Assembly (NCBI GenBank): GCA_028692885.1 | Contig: JAQUWM010000005.1 | Location: 1 to 64,000, forward strand | Reading direction: 5' to 3' | Source: Acetobacterium sp. | GTDB lineage: Bacteria > Bacillota > Clostridia > Eubacteriales > Eubacteriaceae | Length of the DNA: 64,000 bases | Shown: piece by piece, positions 52,646 to 62,125 of the stretch | How the letters are laid out: every line of letters starts with the position of its first letter | Numbering within the stretch: the first letter of the stretch is position 1 | The notes under the pieces: model-generated | What the model was told of the DNA's origin: nothing | Database searches by the model: none | The model's input: the letters and a program-made list of their open reading frames with translations, nothing else | Made by a program: the position numbers and the translations under genes

Positions 52646-54538
52646 TCATGCCCCAGATGAGAATTGCGCAAGAATCGAGCTTTGGGTATTTAACTGCTGC
52701 AGTGCCGTTTCCAGTGCCGTAAATTTACTCCAATACCTGGTTTCCTCATCTTTCAGGGAGGTCTTCATTTTTGTCATATTTTTATTAATATTTTGAATAT
52801 TATCATAAATACTGTTTTCAGTATTTGATAAGGTAGACTCATATCCAGCCATCTCAATCAGTGAACCACGGGTTCCTTTTACACCGGAAGTCTTGGCCGC
52901 ACTGTTGATAATATCATTTAGTTGCACCGCCAAACCCGTCTTTTCGGTTGTGAACAGTTCCTGAATAGCGGCGCCTTTGGTTTCTATCGCTGCCGCCAAT
53001 TTATCTTCGTCAATTTTCAGTTTACCATTTTCAGCATAACCTGCCGAGGTTATCCCCAGATCAAAAAGGCTGATGCCGCCTTGAACAGCAGATCCATAAA
53101 TCATGGTTTGCATTTGATTGGCAACCCCCTTGATCAGCTTATCGCCACGCAGCAGACCGACCTTCGCTTTTGATTCCCAGGACTCAATTTCCTTTTCGCT
53201 CATTTCCTCTTTCTGAGCATCTGTTAATGGTGGATAACCAGAATCACGATCTTCCTTAACCAGCTTATTCATGGTTTCGATCATATTATTGTAATCTTCT
53301 ACAAAACTCTTAATCGTATCTTTTAAAGCACTTGCATCAGCTTTTGTTGTTACCGTGATTGCCTCATCAGATAATTCTTTCAGTTCGATTTTAACTCCGT
53401 CTATCTCAACGTTATTTGAGGTTCGGATAATCTCTTTGTTGTTAACCGTTAACTTAGCATTAACCCCTGGATCAAAGGTCGCATTGGTACCTGCTAGTCC
53501 GAGGGCTGTCATCAAGTTACCGGATGTTTCGCTGATTTGAATGTTGTCGCCAGCACCACTGTTTTTAGCCGTCATGGTAAATTGATCATTGATCGATGAA
53601 TAAGACAGGTTCACACCAGCATCACTGGAGTTAATCTTACTCATAACCGAGGACAAACTTTCCGTTTTATCAAATTCGAAATCGATCGAATTGATGGTCA
53701 GTTTCACCTTGCCATCTGCTCCAGGTACTAGTGCATTCTTAAACGTTAAATCTTCCAGAGACATACTGGTGGTCATTTTATTCGATTGCTTATCTTTCAG
53801 GCCAAGATAAGCAATCGTATTGGTATCATCATTTAGCGCATGAATTGATAAGGTTGAACCATCCATCGGTGCAAAAGCTAATTTCCCGGTGGTCAATGTT
53901 ACATCAACCATTGGGTTTGTGCCATCTTCTGTACCAAAAGCGGCGGTAATTTTTTCCTGGAGTTTTGTTTTAAAGGCATCAGCAGAACCAGCAGTTGCAA
54001 TTCTAAAGTCATTATCCAGGGTAATGGTTTTTACCTTACCATCCAATTTCATCAGAAAAGACTTACTATTACTGGCATCGATCCCACTGAGTAAATTGAC
54101 CTGATCCAGAGTTCCCTCAAGCGGGCTTGATACCCCCTCAGCACTGGTTATTTTTTGATTGGTTGCCAATTGGGTAATCTTATTGATCGTGATCGTTCCT
54201 GCGGTAGCTGCACTGGTTGTTGTCGCCGATACCTTGGTCGAAGAAGCGGTTGCACTAACGGTGTTAAAGAGTGCTGCGCTTCTGAAGTTTGTTTTCGATA
54301 AAACATCCAGATACTTACTCTGGAACTCCTTTAAAATCTTGGAAACACCGCGATAGGACGATTGCTTCCATTCCAACAATTGTAAATTTTGCTGACTTTT
54401 AGTAATTTTTGCGCGACTCGCACTGGTCAAGCTTTCAACCAAAGAATCTGTATCCAAGCCAGAAACCAGACCAGCCATTCCGGTTTTGGCTGACAACGTT
54501 GATAATGAACTTGTTGATGAATTTACTGAAGTTGCCAT
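52646..54538 (-). CDS. fliD: flagellar filament capping protein FliD
   Basis: AGLVSGLDTDSLVESL N-terminal signature, long helical C-terminus; start corrected to MATSVNS after TTGGAGGGATATAAA. Confidence 0.94.
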   Translation of the reverse strand: MATSVNSSTSSLSTLSAKTGMAGLVSGLDTDSLVESLTSASRAKITKSQQNLQLLEWKQSSYRGVSKILKEFQSKYLDVLSKTNFRSAALFNTVSATASSTKVSATTTSAATAGTITINKITQLATNQKITSAEGVSSPLEGTLDQVNLLSGIDASNSKSFLMKLDGKVKTITLDNDFRIATAGSADAFKTKLQEKITAAFGTEDGTNPMVDVTLTTGKLAFAPMDGSTLSIHALNDDTNTIAYLGLKDKQSNKMTTSMSLEDLTFKNALVPGADGKVKLTINSIDFEFDKTESLSSVMSKINSSDAGVNLSYSSINDQFTMTAKNSGAGDNIQISETSGNLMTALGLAGTNATFDPGVNAKLTVNNKEIIRTSNNVEIDGVKIELKELSDEAITVTTKADASALKDTIKSFVEDYNNMIETMNKLVKEDRDSGYPPLTDAQKEEMSEKEIESWESKAKVGLLRGDKLIKGVANQMQTMIYGSAVQGGISLFDLGITSAGYAENGKLKIDEDKLAAAIETKGAAIQELFTTEKTGLAVQLNDIINSAAKTSGVKGTRGSLIEMAGYESTLSNTENSIYDNIQNINKNMTKMKTSLKDEETRYWSKFTALETALQQLNTQSSILAQFSSGA

Positions 54539-54597
54539 TTTATATCCCTCCAAACTTAATTTTCAAATCGTTATTATTCGCTATTTCACTACTTAAT

Positions 54598-54624
54598 ATA
54601 TCGTCTTTAAATCAGGATACTTTA
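54598..54624 (-). promoter_or_regulatory. sigma-28 (SigD/FliA-type) promoter of fliD
   Basis: Minus strand TAAA-N15-GACGATAT (consensus TAAA-N15-GCCGATAT). Confidence 0.7.
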
Positions 54625-55434
54625 GCCTTCTTTTTGATAAATCGACGGTTTAACATATTTAAAGGAATGATCAACCGAAGCCAGAGACTCACTTTGACCG
54701 ATAAAGAAATAGCCGCCAGGAACTAATGCATCATAAAATTTCTGAACAATATCGTTTTTTGTCGGTTTGTCAAAATAAATCATCACGTTTCGGCAAAAGA
54801 TAGCATGAAAGGGCTTTTTAAATTGGAATCGAGCCAGTAAATTAAAATTCCGGTAGGCAACCCCTTTTCTGATCGGATCGGTAACTGACAGATACTCTTC
54901 ATCATAGTCCATGAAATACTTGCGCTTCCATTCCATCGGGATCTTCGAGAGCTCCTCCTTGGAGTAAACCCCAGATTTAGCAGTCATTAAAACCTTGTCG
55001 GAGATATCCGAAGCCAGGATGGTACTCTCCCAGGCACTTAATTTACTGCCCAAATAATCATGGGTAATCATCGCCAGGGTATAAGGCTCCTGCCCCGAAG
55101 AACAACCCGCACTCCATACCCGTAAATCTTTTGTTTTTGCTGTCTCATCCACCCAAGGGAGAACCTGCTGTTTATAAAAATCAAAATGTTCGCTTTCCCG
55201 TAAAAAATAGGTATGATTGGTCGTTAGTTTATTAATGAGCACACTGATTTCGTCGTTTTTTTTATCATTTTTCACATACTCGAAATAATCCATATAGTTG
55301 TCATAACCTAATTGCGAAACATAATGACTCAAGCGACCTTCAATCAGGTGTCGCTTTTTTCGTAAATCGACACCATAATTGGAATGCACATAGGATGTGA
55401 TCGCCTGAAATTCGTCTTCCTTAAGTTTTATCAT
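54622..55434 (-). CDS. cheR: chemotaxis protein methyltransferase CheR
   Basis: 270 aa; NHTYFLRESEHFDF, VWSAGCSSGQEPYTLAM, FHAIFCRNVMIYFDKPT. Confidence 0.95.
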   Translation of the reverse strand: MIKLKEDEFQAITSYVHSNYGVDLRKKRHLIEGRLSHYVSQLGYDNYMDYFEYVKNDKKNDEISVLINKLTTNHTYFLRESEHFDFYKQQVLPWVDETAKTKDLRVWSAGCSSGQEPYTLAMITHDYLGSKLSAWESTILASDISDKVLMTAKSGVYSKEELSKIPMEWKRKYFMDYDEEYLSVTDPIRKGVAYRNFNLLARFQFKKPFHAIFCRNVMIYFDKPTKNDIVQKFYDALVPGGYFFIGQSESLASVDHSFKYVKPSIYQKEG

Positions 55435-55479
55435 TTTCTTACCTCTTAATTTATCTTTAAATTAATCTTTTAATCTATT

Positions 55480-57624
55480 TTAATAGTGGTCTAAAATCGC
55501 CGGGATGTCAACAATCAGACTGATACTGCCATTTCCTAAAATCGTACAACCGGCAATCCCGGAGTTTTTAATGGAGTAATGGTTTAAATACTTAGGGATC
55601 GGTTTAACAACAATCTGGTGTTTCTTAATCAGATCATCCATAAATAAACAGGCAAAGGTATCCCCCGAATCCACCAGCATCAAAATGCCATCCTCAATAT
55701 GGGTTTCGCACTTTTTATCTTCAAAAATATCATGGAGTCGAATCAGCGGATAGCATACGCCACGAATCATTACCATTTCGTTGTTGTCCGGATCCTGAAT
55801 CAATTGGTTGGCAGTGATCTTGAACGTCTCGCGAATATTGCTGATCGGAATTTCGTAAATATCCTCGCCGACCAGAACTTCCATGCCGGAAATAATGGAT
55901 AAGGTCAGCGGTATTTTTAAGAAAATATTGGTGCCGGAACCTTTTTCACTTTCAATCGAAATAGATCCCCCAACCTTTTCAATGTTCTTTTTAACGACAT
56001 CCATACCAACCCCGCGACCGGAAAATTCAGTCACTGTTTCTTTTGTGGAGAAGCCTGGAGCCATAATTAAATTAAGAATTTCTTTTTCCGAATACTCTTC
56101 TTCTGGTTTTACCAGCAGTTTTTTCTCTTTGGCTTTTTCCAGAATCCCAACCGGATCAAGCCCTTTACCATCATCACTGACCGAAATAATAATATCTCCG
56201 CCAACATTCTGAGCTGATAAAATCACCTTACCGACCGGGTTTTTTCCCGCTGCAATTCGTTCGGCCGTGCTTTCAAGGCCATGATCCATGGCATTTCGAA
56301 CCAGATGCATCAACGGATCAGCAATCCCATCGATGATTGTTTTATCAACCTCAGTGCTTTCACCCATGGTGATGAATTCCACTTCTTTTTTTAACTTCTT
56401 GCCAACATCTCTGACAATTCGCTGCATTTTTTTGAAGGTAGCAGCTATTGGAATCATCCGAATCGACATCACAATGTCCTGTAGTTCGTCAGTTAGTTTC
56501 TGCAATTGGGTTGAAGCTTTTTCAAAACTTTCATCCCGTTTTCCTTCCATACCGACGCTGCCGAAAACCATCGATTCGGTAATTACAATCTCGCCAATCA
56601 GATTCATTAAGGTATCCAGTTTATTTAAGTCTACGCTGATCAGATTCTGGACATTATTTTTCTGTTTATTTGGATCATTGACCTTTTCCGGCGCTTTTTT
56701 CCCAATCACTACCGCTTCAGATTTTGTGTCAATCTCCGTTTCCTTTTCTATTTCTATTTCTTGTCCCTGGGAACAATCAACAAAATCAATCCGTTTCACC
56801 GATAAGATGCTCAACGCAATGTTTTCAATCGTTTCTTTGTCAGCCTTTGTTTCAAGGTGACAAAAGAATCCATTTTTTAAAATAAGGCCGGCAGCTTCGG
56901 GGTTATTATTAAGCTGCTCCGGAATTGTTTTTGTAACTTTGCCAATGGATTCCAGTTTGTTAATCAGCATAAACGCCCGGATGTTTTCCATCTGGGAATC
57001 TTCATTAAACCGGGTATGGATGCAGTAAACATTTATTTCATCATCTGTCTGAACCATGTCAGCAGAAACCCCATCCTCAGTTTTAATCGCTTCAAAACTA
57101 AGATCCCCAAACAAATCATCTTCAACTACCGTTTCCATCGTATCTGATTCAACATCAGCAAATGGCATATCGATGCTTACTTCCTGATCGTTTTCAGGAT
57201 TATCCTCAGATAATCCTTTGATGCGATTTAAAAACGCATCGGTTTCGACAATCAGTTCTTCGTTTTCATCCAGCAGGGTTTCGTTGTTTTTAATCTTCTC
57301 AACTTCGCCTTTTAGAAAGGTCGAGAAATTAAGAACCAGATCCATTAAATCCCCAAAGTCCTCCTGCTTTATCCCATTTTCCCGTATTACGAAAAAAAGA
57401 TCCTCCAATTTATGGGCGGAGTGTGCCAGCATGTCAAATTCCATCATTGCTGAAGAACCTTTTATGGTATGCATAATCCGGAAGATTTCATTAATGTCAT
57501 CCGGTGTCAGTTCCGCATTGTCTTCAGATTGAAGAAAGATTTCCTCTAATTGATCAAGCAGTGTTTCCGATTCAAAAATATACATCTCTAAAATGGAATC
57601 ATTCCCAGAATCATAATTACTCAT
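55480..57624 (-). CDS. cheA: chemotaxis histidine kinase CheA
   Basis: HTIKGSSAMMEFDMLAHSAHKLEDLF, DPLMHLVRNAMDHGLES, GRGVGMDVVKKNIEKVGGS, C-terminal CheW domain. Confidence 0.95.
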   Translation of the reverse strand: MSNYDSGNDSILEMYIFESETLLDQLEEIFLQSEDNAELTPDDINEIFRIMHTIKGSSAMMEFDMLAHSAHKLEDLFFVIRENGIKQEDFGDLMDLVLNFSTFLKGEVEKIKNNETLLDENEELIVETDAFLNRIKGLSEDNPENDQEVSIDMPFADVESDTMETVVEDDLFGDLSFEAIKTEDGVSADMVQTDDEINVYCIHTRFNEDSQMENIRAFMLINKLESIGKVTKTIPEQLNNNPEAAGLILKNGFFCHLETKADKETIENIALSILSVKRIDFVDCSQGQEIEIEKETEIDTKSEAVVIGKKAPEKVNDPNKQKNNVQNLISVDLNKLDTLMNLIGEIVITESMVFGSVGMEGKRDESFEKASTQLQKLTDELQDIVMSIRMIPIAATFKKMQRIVRDVGKKLKKEVEFITMGESTEVDKTIIDGIADPLMHLVRNAMDHGLESTAERIAAGKNPVGKVILSAQNVGGDIIISVSDDGKGLDPVGILEKAKEKKLLVKPEEEYSEKEILNLIMAPGFSTKETVTEFSGRGVGMDVVKKNIEKVGGSISIESEKGSGTNIFLKIPLTLSIISGMEVLVGEDIYEIPISNIRETFKITANQLIQDPDNNEMVMIRGVCYPLIRLHDIFEDKKCETHIEDGILMLVDSGDTFACLFMDDLIKKHQIVVKPIPKYLNHYSIKNSGIAGCTILGNGSISLIVDIPAILDHY

Positions 57625-57796
57625 TTTGTCCATCCTTTATATACATGAAATTTTTTATCCTGATTTAATTATATCGGCTTTTTGTATTAAATCCACTTAT
57701 TTTTTTAATAATATACCCAAAAACACGTGATGCTACCAATTAAAACACCAGATCTCTTCATGTACGCTACTGGTTACTGACACTTATCTTTATTAT

Positions 57797-57823
57797 ATAT
57801 CGACAATTTGGATCAAAAATTTA
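57797..57823 (-). promoter_or_regulatory. sigma-28 (SigD/FliA-type) promoter of cheA
   Basis: Minus strand TAAA-N15-GTCGATAT, about 170 nt upstream of cheA. Confidence 0.7.
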
Positions 57824-57888
57824 GAAAAACAATCATAATCCACTAAATTGACTACCTTTAGAGTGTCTTGAGATTAAAATTGAAATGA

Positions 57889-57917
57889 TTGATTATCTTT
57901 AGATGATACAGTATAAT
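57889..57917 (+). promoter_or_regulatory. putative sigma-A promoter of 58012 CDS
   Basis: TTGATT-17 bp-TATAAT. Confidence 0.55.
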
Positions 57918-58011
57918 CTAACATAAGCTATTACGGCATAAATTATATTCATATTTTACATTCACATTTTTACTTGTTAACCTGAAAATTTAAATAAAAG
58001 GAGATTCTTCA

Positions 58012-59757
58012 TTGGATAGTATCAAGATCACCTCCACACCAGCATCACCCAAGATTAGCGATATACCCAGTAAACATCGACCCAGTGACTCTATTTTTGA
58101 CATCAATAATCTCGACAATGCGATAAAAATAGACCCAACCACCGAAAGCCCCCAAAAGGAGAACTTCCGAGAAACATTATTCCAGAATCTACAAAAAGAT
58201 ATTCTGAAACCTTTAATGAACAGTACCACCGCCCAAGCTGATGCCTTGCGAAAACTGGTGCTGATCTCAGAACTTTTCGAATCATCCGCTGGTGCTATTC
58301 CCAAAGAAATCCTGGAAGGAATCTTCATCAATTCTCAGGATCTTTTAAGTGAACTGCTGATGCGCGATAAAACCGAAACTATTTTTAAAGGTTCTTTTTT
58401 TGACAGCTTGCGTGGTCTTGCTAAGCTGGAAGGCTATCCCCAGCTAAAAGATGCGATCGTATCGATTCTCCGGCATTATGACGCCCTTATTAATCAGAAT
58501 CAAACATTGAAAGGTATCTTCATTGAAACCAGCCGTCTGTTGATGAGCCTGCCCTCAAAAGAACGAGCCCTGCTTGAACAACAATTGGCAAGACTTGAAG
58601 CCGTTTTAATTCGATCAAGTCAGGATGAAGCCGGTCTGGAAAGTCTACTAGGTCTGAAATCCGCAAAGGCCACTAATGGACAGGTAAGTCCTGAGCTTCA
58701 AAACCTGATCAATTTAAAGGCTGCTCAAAATGGCAAACTGGATAAATCAGGCCAGGTCGAGACAGGACTTCACAGTCAATCGACTCTGAACTCTTCAACA
58801 GACACCAGTGGACAGACCAGTTCTGAACTTCAAAGCCTGATCAATCTGAAGACCACTCAAAGTGGTAACCCCGATGATAACCTGACACAACGCTTAGCAA
58901 CGATTGAAAACCTCCTTAATGGCAAAAACCTGAACTACAAAGAGATCCAGCAGCTTTTAAAGAACGAAACGATCCCAGTACTGCGTCAAATTTTACAATC
59001 GCAGACTTACAGTGATAAAACCTATCAATCAGTGGCAACCATCATTGATCATATTGTCCGCTACGACAAGGCCAATCCGGAACAATTAGAAGCTGCTGTT
59101 CTGCGTTTTTCTCAGGCCTTAAAGCCATTAACAAGCCTGACTGACAGCGACATTGTGGATATGAAGAATCAGCTCTTTTTACATGCCAAGGAAGCAGAAA
59201 TTTTGGCTGATCGATTAAGTAATGCCTCCAAAACCCCAGGTGAGGGTGAAAAGGTTGCCCTGGCTCATTTGCTGGAACAGGCTCTGGATGAAAATAATTC
59301 CTCTAAAATCATCAACTCAGCTCAAACGCTTTTGGAAACCATGGTCCGAAACGAAAGCCCCATCTTTACCCTGATGCATTTTCTTATTCCGCTGCGCTTT
59401 CTGGATGAAAATTCCTATGGTGAATTTTTTGTGGATAAGGATCCCCTGACCAAAAAAGGTGAGAAAGGCGACGCCGAAAACGCCACCGATATTTTTTTCA
59501 CCATTCAATCCGATCGATACGGCAATTTTGAGGTAGATCTTCTGGCCAGAGATAAAAATATTACCCTGAATATTAAATCTCCCGCACCTCTAGTTGATCT
59601 CTTAAAATCAACCCGCGATCTGCTTAAAACGATTGTTGAAGAACAGGGTTACGCCCTCGCCGGTTATGGCATTGGAGAATACTCCGAAAGCCAGACCATT
59701 CTTCAACGTTTTCCCAAATTGGCTTTTAGAAAGGTAGGACTGGATGTCTCCATCTGA
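58012..59757 (+). CDS. FliK/YlqG-like protein of unknown function (TTG start)
   Basis: 581 aa; RBS AAAGGAG before TTG; repeat-containing central linker; overlaps FlhB-C-like gene. Confidence 0.65.
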   Translation: MDSIKITSTPASPKISDIPSKHRPSDSIFDINNLDNAIKIDPTTESPQKENFRETLFQNLQKDILKPLMNSTTAQADALRKLVLISELFESSAGAIPKEILEGIFINSQDLLSELLMRDKTETIFKGSFFDSLRGLAKLEGYPQLKDAIVSILRHYDALINQNQTLKGIFIETSRLLMSLPSKERALLEQQLARLEAVLIRSSQDEAGLESLLGLKSAKATNGQVSPELQNLINLKAAQNGKLDKSGQVETGLHSQSTLNSSTDTSGQTSSELQSLINLKTTQSGNPDDNLTQRLATIENLLNGKNLNYKEIQQLLKNETIPVLRQILQSQTYSDKTYQSVATIIDHIVRYDKANPEQLEAAVLRFSQALKPLTSLTDSDIVDMKNQLFLHAKEAEILADRLSNASKTPGEGEKVALAHLLEQALDENNSSKIINSAQTLLETMVRNESPIFTLMHFLIPLRFLDENSYGEFFVDKDPLTKKGEKGDAENATDIFFTIQSDRYGNFEVDLLARDKNITLNIKSPAPLVDLLKSTRDLLKTIVEEQGYALAGYGIGEYSESQTILQRFPKLAFRKVGLDVSI

Positions 59758-60109
59758 TAACAACAAAAAAACACTAAAAAAAGCCGTTCATACACAGAGC
59801 GAGCAGATAAAAAACAGTGAAACAAAAGACCATAAACCACTAAAGGTAACAGCTCTGCGCTATGATCCGGAAAAAAACAGCTCACCGGTAATTGTGGCAG
59901 CCGGCTCCGGCTTTGTTGCCCAGAACATTCTAAAAGTGGCTGAAGAAAATGGTATTCCCATTTATCACGACGACTCTGCCGCTACGCTGTTATCCAAACT
60001 CGAAATGGGTCAGGAAATCCCACCTGAACTGTTTCAGATTGTGGTTAATATTTATATTTCTCTTTTGAATCTGGCTGAGGGCAGTGATGTTGGAGATCGA
60101 TTATTTTAG
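59744..60109 (+). CDS. FlhB cytoplasmic-domain-like protein (EscU/YscU/HrcU family; YlqH/FlhX-like)
   Basis: 121 aa; SSPVIVAAGSGFVAQNILKVAEENGIPIYHDDSAATLLSKLEMGQEIPPELFQIVVNIYISLL. Confidence 0.85.
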   Translation: MSPSDNNKKTLKKAVHTQSEQIKNSETKDHKPLKVTALRYDPEKNSSPVIVAAGSGFVAQNILKVAEENGIPIYHDDSAATLLSKLEMGQEIPPELFQIVVNIYISLLNLAEGSDVGDRLF

Positions 60110-60160
60110 GCGGTTCTTTTGCGCTCTGGGTATGACAATTATTTTGGTCATCTTTTTTTC

Positions 60161-60206
60161 AAACCGCCCATTTATTAAATGAAACAATTTAATAAACGGG
60201 CGGTTT
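60161..60206 (+). terminator. intrinsic terminator
   Basis: AAACCGCCC.ATTTATTAAAT-gaaaca-ATTTAATAAA.CGGGCGGTTTT. Confidence 0.75.
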
Positions 60207-60237
60207 TGTCCGTTATCAGGTAAGAGGAGGATTAACT

Positions 60238-60792
60238 ATGTATGCTACCCTGATTCAAGAGGCCTTAACAAATTCTGGATATGATCCGGGACCGGTGGAT
60301 GGCATTGCCGGCCCCCGCACCATTTCAGCCATCAAAGCATTTCAGTCCGATCGGAGGCTAAACCCTGATGGGATGGTTGGGCCATTAACCCATGATGCCC
60401 TGTTTTCATCGCAACCAAAGGCTATCACTTCGCCAACCGCTACCGTAGAACCCAAACAGCTCACGCCTCATTTTCATCAAAACGAATTCAGATGTTGTTG
60501 CGAGGGACGTTATTGTGACGGTTTTCCCGCCGAAATGAATTCTGCTCTGATTTCTGCCCTTGAAGAGATTCGAAATTTTTTTAATCTGCCCCTGATTATC
60601 ACTTCGGGACTCCGTTGCCAAACCCGTAACCGCGAAGTAGGTGGCATTCCGTATTCAAAGCATTTAGTGGGTAATGCTGCCGATTGCTACATCTCGGGGA
60701 TTTCGGTCTTCAGCCTGGCTGATGCCGCCAGACAAGCTGGACTTGGAGTGATTGTTTATCAAGATGACGGTTTTTGTCATTTGGAAATTTAG
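60238..60792 (+). CDS. peptidoglycan-binding domain plus M15 family peptidase
   Basis: 184 aa; GYDPGPVDGIAGPRTISAIKAFQSDRRLNPDGMVGPLT and ITSGLRCQTRNREVGGIPYSKHLVGNAADC...GFCHLEI; no signal peptide apparent. Confidence 0.85.
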   Translation: MYATLIQEALTNSGYDPGPVDGIAGPRTISAIKAFQSDRRLNPDGMVGPLTHDALFSSQPKAITSPTATVEPKQLTPHFHQNEFRCCCEGRYCDGFPAEMNSALISALEEIRNFFNLPLIITSGLRCQTRNREVGGIPYSKHLVGNAADCYISGISVFSLADAARQAGLGVIVYQDDGFCHLEI

Positions 60793-60796
60793 TATC

Positions 60797-60820
60797 GAGG
60801 GGATTCGGCCGAATCCCCTC
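60797..60820. terminator. bidirectional terminator between convergent genes
   Basis: Perfect palindrome GAGGGGATTCGGCCGAATCCCCTC. Confidence 0.6.
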
Positions 60821-60869
60821 AATTATTTTCAGTAATTTTAGTATCTATTCTGATCCATCCGAAAGACAC

Positions 60870-62114
60870 TTATCGTAGCCTCCGCTTGGCTTCACGATTC
60901 AAACCGGCGGTATGTTTTGCAAACAAACCTTCCCAATCGCTTTGAAACGCTTTATAAACTGCAGGATATCTTTTTTTGATCTGCATAATTCCCCAAGCAA
61001 TTTCTTCATTACAATCCTTGTATTCTGCAATTGTTTGGTAATAATCCTCACTAAAACCCTCTTCCGGCTCGACGTCACAGCTTTCATAAAATTGTTTCAA
61101 CGCCACGACTTTTAGATAGGGAATCAGATAGCAATCACAATCCAGACGTCGAATTGCGGCATCCAGAGCTACCAATGGCACCAGTTCTTTTTTTAACGCT
61201 TGCAGTTCCTTGTCATTTTTATCGATAAACAAGGCCAACTCGATAAATGCCATTGCGTCTTCAAAACGTCCCACGTTATGATAACCCCAATATTCATCGA
61301 CAAAAATACTGACCAGATAGGCTTGCTCTTCCTGATCCTCAATCAAACGGAGCAGTTTTTTCATGCGACTGATAATGTGGCTGATGTCCTTTTTCTTCTC
61401 AAGTTCCAGTCCGGCAATTAACCAGTCAATCATCAGATAGATGTGATCCGGTTGACTTTCTTTAATCGGCGGCACCAGCTTTGTAGCAACCTGCCACAGT
61501 TTTTCATAATCCTGCAAACCCTTATATATATGAACGCTAATCTGATCAAACTGAGCTGCCGATGCCGGGTATTGTTCTTTTGAGCGGGTCAACTCATTCA
61601 GGGCCGTTTCCTGAAAATCGTGATCGGCCAACAATTTAATCTTTAAAAAAGAAAAGCTTTCGCAATCTTCCGGACTTAATTTTTCGGTTGCCTTTTGAAA
61701 ATATTTTTCAAAATCGGTCAATTTACCCTGTGACAGATACAACTCGGCCTTAATTAAATAGCCCTGGATATTGTCCGGATCCATTTCAATTATACTCGAC
61801 AGTGTCCTGTGGGCCGCCTTATCATTGCCGGTCATGACTTGGATCATGGCATTGTTCATTTCTTTTTCAATTTTCGGCCCAAATTTTCTGAGGACATCAT
61901 ATTTTCGCCGTTCATCCGGATTTTTCAGCGTTTCATAGGCCTTTCTGATCTGCTGAAATTCTTCCGGGTGGGTTTCCGGCGGAAACGCTCTTACCTTTTC
62001 AAAATATCGCTCTTTTATTTTTTCGGGACCAGCCTTGGCTGTTGTCCCCAGAATCTTATAGTAATCTTCCAGCCGGTTCCCTTTTTTCCGGTCAAAAACA
62101 CTTTTTTTAAACAT
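60870..62114 (-). CDS. J-domain-like protein lacking HPD, with TPR-like helical region
   Basis: 414 aa; RLEDYYKILGTTAKAGPEKIKERYFEKVRAFPPETHPEEFQQIRKAYETLKNPDERRKYDVLRKFG. Confidence 0.85.
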   Translation of the reverse strand: MFKKSVFDRKKGNRLEDYYKILGTTAKAGPEKIKERYFEKVRAFPPETHPEEFQQIRKAYETLKNPDERRKYDVLRKFGPKIEKEMNNAMIQVMTGNDKAAHRTLSSIIEMDPDNIQGYLIKAELYLSQGKLTDFEKYFQKATEKLSPEDCESFSFLKIKLLADHDFQETALNELTRSKEQYPASAAQFDQISVHIYKGLQDYEKLWQVATKLVPPIKESQPDHIYLMIDWLIAGLELEKKKDISHIISRMKKLLRLIEDQEEQAYLVSIFVDEYWGYHNVGRFEDAMAFIELALFIDKNDKELQALKKELVPLVALDAAIRRLDCDCYLIPYLKVVALKQFYESCDVEPEEGFSEDYYQTIAEYKDCNEEIAWGIMQIKKRYPAVYKAFQSDWEGLFAKHTAGLNREAKRRLR

Positions 62115-62125
62115 CTAGCTGCTCC

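Noticed and set aside
56288-56860. 190-aa plus-strand ORF
   Set aside because: Antisense to cheA; low-complexity Ser/Phe-rich translation typical of shadow ORFs.
60238-60792. M15 peptidase as evidence of a prophage
   Set aside because: No holin, terminase, portal, integrase or capsid genes nearby; flanked by flagellar-type and chaperone genes.
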